Shown here in pieces: positions 16,601-24,026 of a stretch of 64,000 nucleotides of DNA. Below the pieces are notes generated by a model, which had not been told where the DNA came from, did not search any database, and saw only the letters and a list, made by a program, of their open reading frames with translations. This DNA comes from Streptomyces sp. A012304 (GTDB lineage: Bacteria; Actinomycetota; Actinomycetes; Streptomycetales; Streptomycetaceae). The stretch spans positions 1-64,000 of the forward strand of contig NZ_BQUN01000118.1 of assembly GCF_026008495.1 (NCBI RefSeq), in the 5' to 3' direction. How positions within the stretch are numbered: the first letter of the stretch is position 1; each line of letters opens with the position of its first letter. Made by a program: the position numbers and the translations under genes.

Positions 16601-17940
16601 CCGGGCCCGCACCCGAGACCCCCGACACCGGCACCGACACCGACGCCGACGCCCTGCGCAAGCGCGCGCTGACCTCGCTGCTCACCGCGCGGGACCGCAC
16701 CACCCTGCTGACCAGCTGTGTCGAGGACCCCGACCTGACCGCCCAGCACTCCCCGCTGATGTCCCCACTGGTGTGGGACCTCGCGCACATCGGCAACCAG
16801 GAGGAGCAGTGGCTGCTGCGCGCGGTGGCAGGCCAGGAGGCGATACGCCCCGAGATCGACAGCCTGTACGACGCCTTCGAGCATCCGCGCGCCGAGCGGC
16901 CGTCGCTGCCGCTGCTGCCGCCGGACGAGGCCCGCCGGTACGCGGCCGAGGTGCGCGGAAGGGCGCTGGACGTGCTGGAGGCGGCCGACTTCCACGGCAC
17001 GCGGCTGACGGAGGCGGGCTTCGCCTTCGGAATGATCGCGCAGCACGAACAGCAGCACGACGAGACGATGCTGATCACCCATCAGCTCCGTTCGGGCCCG
17101 CCCGCCCTCACCGCCCCCGACCCGGATCCGGTGCCGCTGTTCACGGGCCCCGCCGAAGTGCTGGTCCCCGGCGGCCCGTTCACGATGGGCACCTCCGGCG
17201 AACCGTGGGCGCTGGACAACGAACGCCCGGCACACCGGAGGGAGGTGGCGCCCTTCCACATCGACACCACCCCGGTCACCAACGGCGCCTACCAGGCCTT
17301 CATCGAGGACGGCGGCTACGACGACGAGCGCTGGTGGGCACCGGAGGGCTGGGCGCACATCCGCCGGCACTCCATCCGCGCCCCGCTGTTCTGGCACCGC
17401 GACGGCGGGCAGTGGCTGCGCCGCCGCTTCGGCGTCACCGAGGCCGTGCCGCGCGAGGAGCCGGTGCTGCACGTGTGCTGGTACGAGGCGGACGCCTTCG
17501 CCCGCTGGGCCGGGCGCCGGCTGCCCACCGAGGCCGAGTGGGAGAAGGCGGCCCGCTTCGACCCGGTGACGGGCGGCTCGACGCGTTACCCGTGGGGCGA
17601 CGCCGACCCCGGTCCCGAGCACGCCAACCTCGGCCAGCGCCATCTGCGGCCCGCCCCCGCCGGCAGCTACCCGGCGGGTGAGTCGCCGCTCGGCGTACGG
17701 CAGTTGATCGGCGACGTGTGGGAGTGGACGGCGAGCGACTTCCGGCCCTACCCCGGGTTCCGGGCCTTCCCGTACAAGGAGTACTCGGAGGTGTTCTTCG
17801 GGCCGGACTACAAGGTGCTGCGCGGCGGTTCCTTCGCGGTGGACCCGGTCGCCTGCCGGGGCACCTTCCGCAACTGGGACCACCCGATCCGGCGGCAGAT
17901 CTTCTCCGGTTTCCGCACCGCCCGTTCGGAGGCCGTCTGA
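16597..17940 (+). CDS. egtB: Iron-dependent sulfoxide synthase EgtB
   Basis: 447 aa from ATG 16597, overlapping the egtA stop. An N-terminal DinB_2-like domain supplies the three iron ligands, His64 (WDLAHIGNQEE) and His150/His154 (AQHEQQHDETML). A C-terminal formylglycine-generating-enzyme/C-type-lectin domain (from ~185) includes VPGGPFTMGTSGE, LPTEAEWEKAARFDP, GDVWEWTASDF and VLRGGSFAVDP. It joins hercynine to gamma-glutamylcysteine using O2, forming the C-S sulfoxide. Ligands and length are complete, so it should be active. Confidence 0.97.
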   Translation: MTGPAPETPDTGTDTDADALRKRALTSLLTARDRTTLLTSCVEDPDLTAQHSPLMSPLVWDLAHIGNQEEQWLLRAVAGQEAIRPEIDSLYDAFEHPRAERPSLPLLPPDEARRYAAEVRGRALDVLEAADFHGTRLTEAGFAFGMIAQHEQQHDETMLITHQLRSGPPALTAPDPDPVPLFTGPAEVLVPGGPFTMGTSGEPWALDNERPAHRREVAPFHIDTTPVTNGAYQAFIEDGGYDDERWWAPEGWAHIRRHSIRAPLFWHRDGGQWLRRRFGVTEAVPREEPVLHVCWYEADAFARWAGRRLPTEAEWEKAARFDPVTGGSTRYPWGDADPGPEHANLGQRHLRPAPAGSYPAGESPLGVRQLIGDVWEWTASDFRPYPGFRAFPYKEYSEVFFGPDYKVLRGGSFAVDPVACRGTFRNWDHPIRRQIFSGFRTARSEAV

Positions 17941-18728
17941 TGTGCCGGCATACGGCGTACGTGGGGCCGCCGGAGCCGCTCGGCCGACTGCTCGTGGAGC
18001 CCCCGCACGGCCTGTACCGCCAGTCGTGGGCGCCCCGGCGGCAGCGGCACGGCACGGTCAACGCCGACGGTTTCGGGGTGGGTTGGTACGCCGAGGGCGA
18101 CCCGGTGCCGGCCCGCTACCGCCGGGCCGGACCCATCTGGGCGGACCTGTCCTTCGCCGACCTGGCCCGGGTGGTGCGCAGCGGCGCGCTGCTGGCCGCC
18201 GTACGGGACGCGACGCTGGCCGGAGCGGACGCGGAGGCCGCGGCGGCGCCGTTCGCCGCGGGTTCCTGGCTGTTCAGCCACAACGGGGCGGTCAGGGGCT
18301 GGCCGGGCTCCCTGGAGCCGCTCGCGCGGTCGCTGCCCGCGGCCGACCTGCTGTCGATGGAGGCCCGCAACGACTCCGCGTTCGTGTGGGCGCTGGTCCT
18401 GGCCCGGCTGCGGGCCGGGGACACCGCGGGCCAGGCGCTGGCCGACACCGTGCTGGAGGTCGGCGCGGCGGCCCCCGACTCCCGTCTCAACCTGCTGCTA
18501 ACCGACGGCACGACGATCACCGCGACCGCCTGGGGCGACACCCTCTGGTACCTGACGGAGTCCGGCCGCGTGGTCGTGGCCTCCGAGCCCCACGACGACG
18601 ACCCGCGCTGGCGGGAGGTGCCGGATCGCACCCTGCTCACGGCGGACCGCGCCGAGGTCCTGCTCACCCCGCTCAAGGACCCGGGCGCGGACGCGGCACC
18701 CGTACCACCTGAGGAGACCCGCACGTGA
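17940..18728 (+). CDS. egtC: Gamma-glutamyl-hercynylcysteine sulfoxide hydrolase EgtC
   Basis: 262 aa; ATG shares one base with the egtB stop (TGATG). It opens MCRHTAYVGPPEPL, exposing Cys2 as the N-terminal nucleophile of a class II glutamine amidotransferase-like fold. HGTVNADGFGVGWYAEGD, SWLFSHNGAVRGWPG and ARNDSAFVWALVLARL are the glutamate-binding loops. It removes the gamma-glutamyl group from the EgtB product. Tight coupling on both sides suggests one transcript. Confidence 0.96.
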   Translation: MCRHTAYVGPPEPLGRLLVEPPHGLYRQSWAPRRQRHGTVNADGFGVGWYAEGDPVPARYRRAGPIWADLSFADLARVVRSGALLAAVRDATLAGADAEAAAAPFAAGSWLFSHNGAVRGWPGSLEPLARSLPAADLLSMEARNDSAFVWALVLARLRAGDTAGQALADTVLEVGAAAPDSRLNLLLTDGTTITATAWGDTLWYLTESGRVVVASEPHDDDPRWREVPDRTLLTADRAEVLLTPLKDPGADAAPVPPEETRT

Positions 18729-19687
18729 GTCCGTTCCACATCACCCGAACCCTTCCCGAGGACGCCACGGACGCCGCTCTGCGCGCCGATGTCCTGCACG
18801 GCCTCACCGCCACCCCGAAGACGCTGCCGCCGAAGTGGTTCTACGACGCGCACGGCAGCGAGCTGTTCGAGCGGATCACCGAACTGCCCGAGTACTACCC
18901 GACGCGCGCCGAGCGCGAGATCCTCCTGGACCGCGCCGCCGAGATCGCCGCCGCGTCCGGCGCCCGCACCCTCGTCGAGCTGGGCTCGGGCTCCTCGGAG
19001 AAGACCCGCCATCTGATCGAGGCGCTGACCGGCCTGCACACCTATGTGCCGGTCGACGTCAGCGAGAGCGCGCTCACCGGGGCCGGACACGCGCTGATCG
19101 CCGAGCATCCGGGGCTGCACGTGCACGCCCTGATCGCCGACTTCACCGCCCGGCTGGCGCTGCCGGACACTCCGGGCCCGCGGCTGCTGGCGTTCCTCGG
19201 CGGCACCATCGGCAACCTGCTGCCGCGCGAGCGGGCGGTTTTCCTCGCCTCGGTCCGGGCCCTGCTGGCGCCGGGCGACGCGCTGCTGCTGGGCACGGAC
19301 CTGGTCAAGGACGAGGGGGTGCTGGTCCGGGCGTACGACGACGCGGCCGGGGTGACGGCCGCGTTCAACAGGAACGTGCTGACGGTCGTCAACCGGGAGC
19401 TGGGCGCCGACTTCGACGCCGGCGCCTTCGACCATGTGGCCCTCTGGGACGCCGGCCGCGAGTGGATCGAGATGCGGCTGCGCTCGCGGCGGGCGCAGAC
19501 GGTGAAGATCCCCGCGCTCGACCTCGCCGTCGACTTCGCGGCGGGCGAGGAGCTGCGGACGGAGGTGTCGGCGAAGTTCCGGGAGGACGGAGTGCGCGGT
19601 GAACTGGCCGCCGCGGGCCTGGAGCTGACGCACTGGTGGACGGACCGCGCCGGACGCTTCGCGCTGTCGCTGAGCGTCGCGCGCTGA
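18725..19687 (+). CDS. egtD: L-histidine N-alpha-methyltransferase EgtD
   Basis: 320 aa from GTG 18725, overlapping egtC by 4 bp. It is a SAM-dependent DUF2260-type methyltransferase: PPKWFYDAHGSELFERITEL and PEYYPTRAEREIL near the N-terminus, the SAM loop LVELGSGSSEKTRHLIEAL, LLAFLGGTIGNLLP, and the histidine-binding DHVALWDAGREWIEMRLRS. It converts histidine to hercynine, the first committed step. It is last in the operon; no egtE-type PLP lyase follows, and the stop lies 1 bp from the convergent beta-helix gene. Confidence 0.97.
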   Translation: MSPFHITRTLPEDATDAALRADVLHGLTATPKTLPPKWFYDAHGSELFERITELPEYYPTRAEREILLDRAAEIAAASGARTLVELGSGSSEKTRHLIEALTGLHTYVPVDVSESALTGAGHALIAEHPGLHVHALIADFTARLALPDTPGPRLLAFLGGTIGNLLPRERAVFLASVRALLAPGDALLLGTDLVKDEGVLVRAYDDAAGVTAAFNRNVLTVVNRELGADFDAGAFDHVALWDAGREWIEMRLRSRRAQTVKIPALDLAVDFAAGEELRTEVSAKFREDGVRGELAAAGLELTHWWTDRAGRFALSLSVAR

Positions 19688-19688
19688 C

Positions 19689-21200
19689 TCAGGACGACGG
19701 GCCCGGCGCCGACGAGAACGAAGGCGGGGACGCGGGAGACGACGGCGGCGACGGGGGCGTCAGGGGCGGGCTGCTCGCCTCGGCCGTCGCGGAGTCCTCG
19801 ACGGCGCCGGAACCCGTCGCGGGCTCCTCGACGACGCCGGGGCCCGCCGTGGACTCCTCGACCGCGCCGGGGCCCGCCGTGGACTCGTCGACCGCGCCGG
19901 AGCCGTCGAGGCAGTCGACGAAGCTGACGAAGCCGGCCCGCGCGGTGCCCTCGGTCACCAGGAACTCGTTCGCCGGGTGGCTGCGCAGCAGGCACATGTC
20001 GTAGCGGGCGAGCGTCGGCAGGTCCTGCCGCCCGTCGGTCGTCCGGTACTCGTGCCGGCCGACCAGCTGGCAGGAGTCGTAGCGGATGAGCGGCCCGCGC
20101 GGGCCCACCGTGTAGCGGTGCGGTCGGGCGTCGGCGGAGAAGTCCTTGAAGGCGATTCCGGTGTCGTCGCAGTCGCTGAAGTGGATCGTGCCGGTCCGCC
20201 ACATGCTGTCGATGACGCGGGCGTCCGGGTTGCGCACCTCGAAGCGGATGTCCTCGGCGTGGAACCGCTGCACCGAGTCATGGTGCCGGGCCACCGGGAA
20301 GCGGAAGAAGGTGCTGCTGGTGCCGTACTCCTCGGTGGGTTCCGGGCGGACGCCGGTGATGATGTACGAGCCGCCCCGGCAGGTGATCGAACCGCCGTAG
20401 GGGAACTCCAGGAAGTTGCCCCACTCGTACTCGACCTTCATGTCGGTGAACCAGTAGTTGAGGAACTGGTCCTGGTCGTTGGGGTCCGGCTGGTGGCGCT
20501 GCGAGAGACCGGAGTACAGGAACGCCCTGCGGTAGCTGCCGCCGACCCGGCACGCCTCCCAGCGCATCTCCGAGTTGGTGTCCGTGCCGTCCAGGCCGAT
20601 GCCGTACTCCCACTCCCCCATCCACTCGCACTCCGAGAACCGGTAGTCCTGGGCCTGCCCGGTGGAGTACGAGCTGAAGAAGGAAGCGCCCGGCGTGGCC
20701 GAGCGGAACTGGACGCGCTCGAAGGAGAGGTTCGACCAGACGTCCTCGTTGCGGCAGAGGTAGGAGCCCGGGCCGGTGCGGGGGCGGAAGACGAGAGTGG
20801 TCATACGCTTGCCCGCCCCGCTGAAGCGCAGCCCGTTGGCCGCGCGCGGCGGGGCGACGCCGTTCAGCAGCGCGTGCGGACGGGTGATGAGGAAGTCGCC
20901 GGCCGGGATCTCGATCACCGTGCGCCCGACACCGCGGGAGACCCGGGAGGCCGCGAGCGAGTAGGCGATCTCGAACGCGGTGGTGTCGTCGGTCCGTCCG
21001 TCGCCCACCGCTCCGAGGTCGGCCACATTGATCACGAGCGGCGGCCGGGCCCCGCGGCCCCGGCCGGGACCGGCGGGACCGGGCGGAGCGGGGCGGGCTT
21101 CCGGTCCGACGGCGGCGGACGCGCTGTGCGCCGTCAGGGCCGTCGTGGCGAGCACCGTCGCTCCGCCACGCAGAAGTTGCCGACGGCTGAGACGAGACAT
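19689..21200 (-). CDS. Tat-secreted right-handed beta-helix (pectate-lyase-like) protein
   Basis: 503 aa from ATG 21200 (GGGGAGGCGGG RBS); an upstream ATG at 21221 is possible. A Tat signal (SRLSRRQLLRGGATVLATTA, cleavage after SASA) precedes a pectate-lyase-3-type fold starting INVADLGAVGDGRTDDTTAF, the classical opening of phage tailspike and exopolysaccharide depolymerase helices. Many short beta repeats follow (ECEWMGEWEYG, ITCRGGSYIITG, IHFSDCDDTG). The last ~80 residues are low-complexity: four 10-aa units of the type GAVEESTAGP, then a Pro/Ser tail. It sits at the edge of the polysaccharide locus and probably binds or cleaves a surface glycan. Catalytic residues not identified. Confidence 0.8.
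   Translation of the reverse strand: MSRLSRRQLLRGGATVLATTALTAHSASAAVGPEARPAPPGPAGPGRGRGARPPLVINVADLGAVGDGRTDDTTAFEIAYSLAASRVSRGVGRTVIEIPAGDFLITRPHALLNGVAPPRAANGLRFSGAGKRMTTLVFRPRTGPGSYLCRNEDVWSNLSFERVQFRSATPGASFFSSYSTGQAQDYRFSECEWMGEWEYGIGLDGTDTNSEMRWEACRVGGSYRRAFLYSGLSQRHQPDPNDQDQFLNYWFTDMKVEYEWGNFLEFPYGGSITCRGGSYIITGVRPEPTEEYGTSSTFFRFPVARHHDSVQRFHAEDIRFEVRNPDARVIDSMWRTGTIHFSDCDDTGIAFKDFSADARPHRYTVGPRGPLIRYDSCQLVGRHEYRTTDGRQDLPTLARYDMCLLRSHPANEFLVTEGTARAGFVSFVDCLDGSGAVDESTAGPGAVEESTAGPGVVEEPATGSGAVEDSATAEASSPPLTPPSPPSSPASPPSFSSAPGPSS
19784..19905 (-). repeat. Four tandem 30-bp repeats in the beta-helix gene
   Basis: In-frame 30-bp units encode GAVDESTAGP, GAVEESTAGP, GVVEEPATGS and GAVEDSATAE. 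The two best units differ by only a few bases. The tract could vary in copy number between strains by slippage without breaking the frame. Confidence 0.8.
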
Positions 21201-21263
21201 CCCGCCTCCCCGTTCTGTCATAATTGCCTTCTTTCCAGCCGCTTTATTCCTAAAAGGAGTAAA

Positions 21264-21965
21264 ATGTCTGATTTTGCCGAGGTGTTCAGACACCTGTCGG
21301 CGGCGCAGAAGCCCCCGAAGGGGGCCTCGCTCTACACCGTGTTCGTCAATCGCCCGGCCGGCCGCTTCCTGGCCGCGCTGGCCTACCGGGTGGGGGCGAC
21401 GCCGAATCAGCTGACCGTCCTCGGCGCGCTGTTCACCTTCCCGGCCCTGGCCGCGGTGGCGCTGCTGCCGCCCGGCCCGGGGATGGCGGCCTGCGTCGGC
21501 GCGGCCCTGGTCGTGGGGTTCGCGCTGGACTCGGCGGACGGCCAGCTCGCGCGCGGCCAGCGCTCGGGGAGCCCCTCGGGCGAGTGGCTCGACCATGTGC
21601 TGGACTGCGTCAAGATCGTCACCCTGCACCTGGTGGTGCTGGTGTCGTTCTACCGGTTCTTCACGCTGCCCGGCCCGGTCTTCCTGCTGGCCCCGATGGT
21701 CTTCCAGCTCGCGGCCGTGGTGATCTTCTTCGGCGGGATCCTGACGGAGAAGCTCAAGTGGCGCACGCCCGGCGCAGCCCCGGCAGGGGCGCCCACGGGG
21801 CTGCGCTCCGTGCTACTCCTGCCGGTCGACTACGGCCTGACCTGCGTCAGCTTCCTACTCCTGGGAAGCCAGCAGGTCTTCCTCGTCGTGTACTGCGCGC
21901 TGCTGGCGGCCCACGTTCTGTTCATGGGCGCCTTCCTGGTGAAGTGGTTCCGGGAGCTGCGCTGA
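21264..21965 (+). CDS. CDP-alcohol phosphatidyltransferase family membrane protein
   Basis: 233 aa from ATG 21264 with AAAGGAG upstream. The CDP-OH signature D-x2-D-G-x2-A-R-x8-G-x3-D-x3-D is complete in the DSADGQLARG segment followed by GEWLDHVLD. About five or six TM helices follow (VLGALFTFPALAAVALL, VTLHLVVLVSFYRFF, LAAVVIFFGGIL, LFMGAFLVKWF). Such enzymes transfer a phospho-alcohol from a CDP-activated donor. The partner nucleotidyltransferase gene is convergent and overlaps by 111 bp, so both may build a phosphodiester-linked modification of the surface polymer. The start lies in an AT-rich 63-bp gap divergent from the beta-helix gene. Confidence 0.88.
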   Translation: MSDFAEVFRHLSAAQKPPKGASLYTVFVNRPAGRFLAALAYRVGATPNQLTVLGALFTFPALAAVALLPPGPGMAACVGAALVVGFALDSADGQLARGQRSGSPSGEWLDHVLDCVKIVTLHLVVLVSFYRFFTLPGPVFLLAPMVFQLAAVVIFFGGILTEKLKWRTPGAAPAGAPTGLRSVLLLPVDYGLTCVSFLLLGSQQVFLVVYCALLAAHVLFMGAFLVKWFRELR

Positions 21966-22403
21966 GGGAATCTCCGGCGACTGGCGGGTGGAGAGCAGTT
22001 CCAGGGCTCCGCGCAGCAGGGTGCTGGAGGTGTGCATGGTGTACGGGAAGTACACGACGTCCACTCCGACCTCCGCGAAGCGTCGTTCGTACTCCGTCCA
22101 CTTGGGCGTCCCCAGCCAGTCGTCGCCCTTGAAGATGACGTGGAAACCGACCCGTCTCCAGGTGCTCAGCTTGTCGACCTCGGTCTCCACGATGGCCTCG
22201 TCGACATAGCGCACCCCCTGGACGATCTCCAGGCGCTCGGCCAGCGGGACGACGGGGACCCGGCCCTTCAGGCGCGCGGTCAGGTCGTCGGAGGTCACGC
22301 CGGCCACGAGCCGGTCGCAGTGCTTGCGCGCCTCGCGCAGGACGTTGAGGTGCCCGATGTGGAACAGGTCGTAGACGCCGGGCGCGAATCCGATGCGTGT
22401 CAC
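21855..22403 (-). CDS. Nucleotidyltransferase (TagD-like cytidylyltransferase)
   Basis: 182 aa from GTG 22403. A Rossmann nucleotidyltransferase: IGFAPGVYDLFHIGHLNVLREARKHCD has the HxGH motif (HIGH), FKGDDWLGTPKWTEYERRF is the family's second motif, and VYFPYTMHTSSTLLRG carries the TSST C-terminal signature. This combination is that of glycerol-3-phosphate (or ribitol-5-phosphate) cytidylyltransferases, which make CDP-alcohols. The last ~37 residues lie antisense to the CDP-alcohol transferase gene and look non-conserved. Its start overlaps the stop of the propeller gene (GTGA), suggesting coexpression. Confidence 0.9.
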   Translation of the reverse strand: MTRIGFAPGVYDLFHIGHLNVLREARKHCDRLVAGVTSDDLTARLKGRVPVVPLAERLEIVQGVRYVDEAIVETEVDKLSTWRRVGFHVIFKGDDWLGTPKWTEYERRFAEVGVDVVYFPYTMHTSSTLLRGALELLSTRQSPEIPSAQLPEPLHQEGAHEQNVGRQQRAVHDEEDLLASQE

Positions 22404-23950
22404 TGCGCGTCACCCACCCTTCGGTCCTGGGCCGCCTTCGACGGCACGGTCACGGTCACGGAGTTCGACTTGGGCGAGGTGTTCGTCCCGTCGGTCACCT
22501 CGAGGGTGTAGGTGTGGCGGGTACCGGCGGGCACGGTGTCGGTGTGGCTGAGCTTCGGACGGTCCCAGTGGGTGGAGGACTTGGTCTTGCGTGCCACGAG
22601 GGTGCCGTCGCGGTAGATCCGGTACGTCAGGTAGGCGTCGTCCCGGTCCCAGGAGGCGCGCCAAGTGAGGGTGACCTTGCCGGGGGCGGTCTCGGACAGC
22701 GACAGGGCGGGGACCGCGGGGGCCCCGGTGTCCCGGCTGCCGAAGCGGGTGAGGCCCTGCTGCGGCTTGTCGTTGACCCGGGTGAACTCGCCGCCCACCC
22801 ACAGCACGCCCCGTGACACGACCAGGGCGCGGGGGCCCACCTGCTCCCCGAGGCCGTCGTTGGTGTCGGGGAACCAGTGCAGGATCCTGCGGTCGTTGAT
22901 CGACTGGGCCAGCAGGTGCTGCCGGTCGCCGCGCTCGGGGAACCCGCCGGGCGTCTCGCTGCAGTTGTGCGCGTGCGAGGCGCTGAAGAGGACGCCCTTG
23001 TAGGGCAGGACCGACTGGGTGGCGCCGAGGCAGGTGTCCTTCCACACCAGGGTGCCGTTGGTGAGCCGGCCGGCGATCCGGCCGTCGAAGATGCCGGGCC
23101 CGCGGCCCTCGGCGCCCACGAAGAAGCGGGTCTGGTCGCGGGCGATCGTCTTCACCGACGACTGCGGCGGGAACCAGTCCGGGTAGGTGACGATGGTCTT
23201 GCCGGTGGTGGGGTGCAGCGTGACGAGCGCGCGGGCCGCCTTTCCGTTGACCGATCCGAAGTCGCCCCCGAGGAAGAGCCTGCCGTGCGAAGAGGCGACC
23301 GACAGGGCGCGCACCGGCTGGTCGACGTCGGCCCGGAAGGGCATCAGGGAGCCCTGGGGGGTGAGCGCGGCGACCCGGTTCCTGGGCTGTCCGCCGACCT
23401 TGGTGAAGTCGCCTCCCAGGTAGACCGCGTTGCCCGTGGTCTCGATGGCACGGACGGTGGCGGACACCGACGGCCGGAAGGTCTCCTTCACGGTGCAGCC
23501 GGCCGTGTCGAGGGCGGCGGCGTTGGCCACCGCGGTGGATCCGGCACGGTTGAAGGATCCGCCCACGTACAGCACTCGGCCGTCGGGGGAGGCCTTCATG
23601 GCCCGCACGGTGTGGTTGTGGCCGTTGAACGACGGGGCGCAGGGCAGCAGTTTGCCGGTCACGGCGTCGAAGGCGGCGAAGTTGCGGCGCTTCACCAGGC
23701 GGTCGCCGGGCGCGGCCCCCGGCGGGCGGACGGTGTCGAAGGATCCTCCGACGTAGACGACACCGTTCGCGGCGGCCAGCGACCAGACGATCCCGTCCGT
23801 CTGCCAGGTCGTCAGGTGATCGGCGGAGAACGCCGGTGTGCCGTCGGCGGCCGCGGCGAGGGGGGAGTCGAGCAGGGCGGTGGCGCCGCACACGAGTGCG
23901 GTGGCAGCGACCCTGGCGACCGGCTTCGTACGGAGTTTTCTCAGGTGCAA
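22400..23950 (-). CDS. Secreted beta-propeller protein with C-terminal FN3 domain
   Basis: 516 aa with a Sec signal (RVAATALVCGATALLDSPLAAAA). The body is a set of propeller repeats sharing a V-GG-F core: VVYVGGSFDTVRPPG, VLYVGGSFNRAG, AVYLGGDFTKVGGQPRNRVAAL, RLFLGGDFGSVNGKAARALV and VLWVGGEFTRVNDKPQQGL. These resemble delta-60/DUF5122-type repeats. Residues ~415-505 form a fibronectin type III domain (VTLTWRASWDRDDAYLTYRIYRDG). No catalytic motif is evident; it is likely an extracellular binding or scaffold protein of the polysaccharide locus. It is upstream of, and coupled to, the cytidylyltransferase gene. Confidence 0.8.
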   Translation of the reverse strand: MHLRKLRTKPVARVAATALVCGATALLDSPLAAAADGTPAFSADHLTTWQTDGIVWSLAAANGVVYVGGSFDTVRPPGAAPGDRLVKRRNFAAFDAVTGKLLPCAPSFNGHNHTVRAMKASPDGRVLYVGGSFNRAGSTAVANAAALDTAGCTVKETFRPSVSATVRAIETTGNAVYLGGDFTKVGGQPRNRVAALTPQGSLMPFRADVDQPVRALSVASSHGRLFLGGDFGSVNGKAARALVTLHPTTGKTIVTYPDWFPPQSSVKTIARDQTRFFVGAEGRGPGIFDGRIAGRLTNGTLVWKDTCLGATQSVLPYKGVLFSASHAHNCSETPGGFPERGDRQHLLAQSINDRRILHWFPDTNDGLGEQVGPRALVVSRGVLWVGGEFTRVNDKPQQGLTRFGSRDTGAPAVPALSLSETAPGKVTLTWRASWDRDDAYLTYRIYRDGTLVARKTKSSTHWDRPKLSHTDTVPAGTRHTYTLEVTDGTNTSPKSNSVTVTVPSKAAQDRRVGDAQ

Positions 23951-24026
23951 GGGAGACCCCGGGATGGCAGTGGTGGAGGGGAGGGACGCCGACGGGGTGG
24001 CCCGGGACGGTACGACCGGTCTGGGC

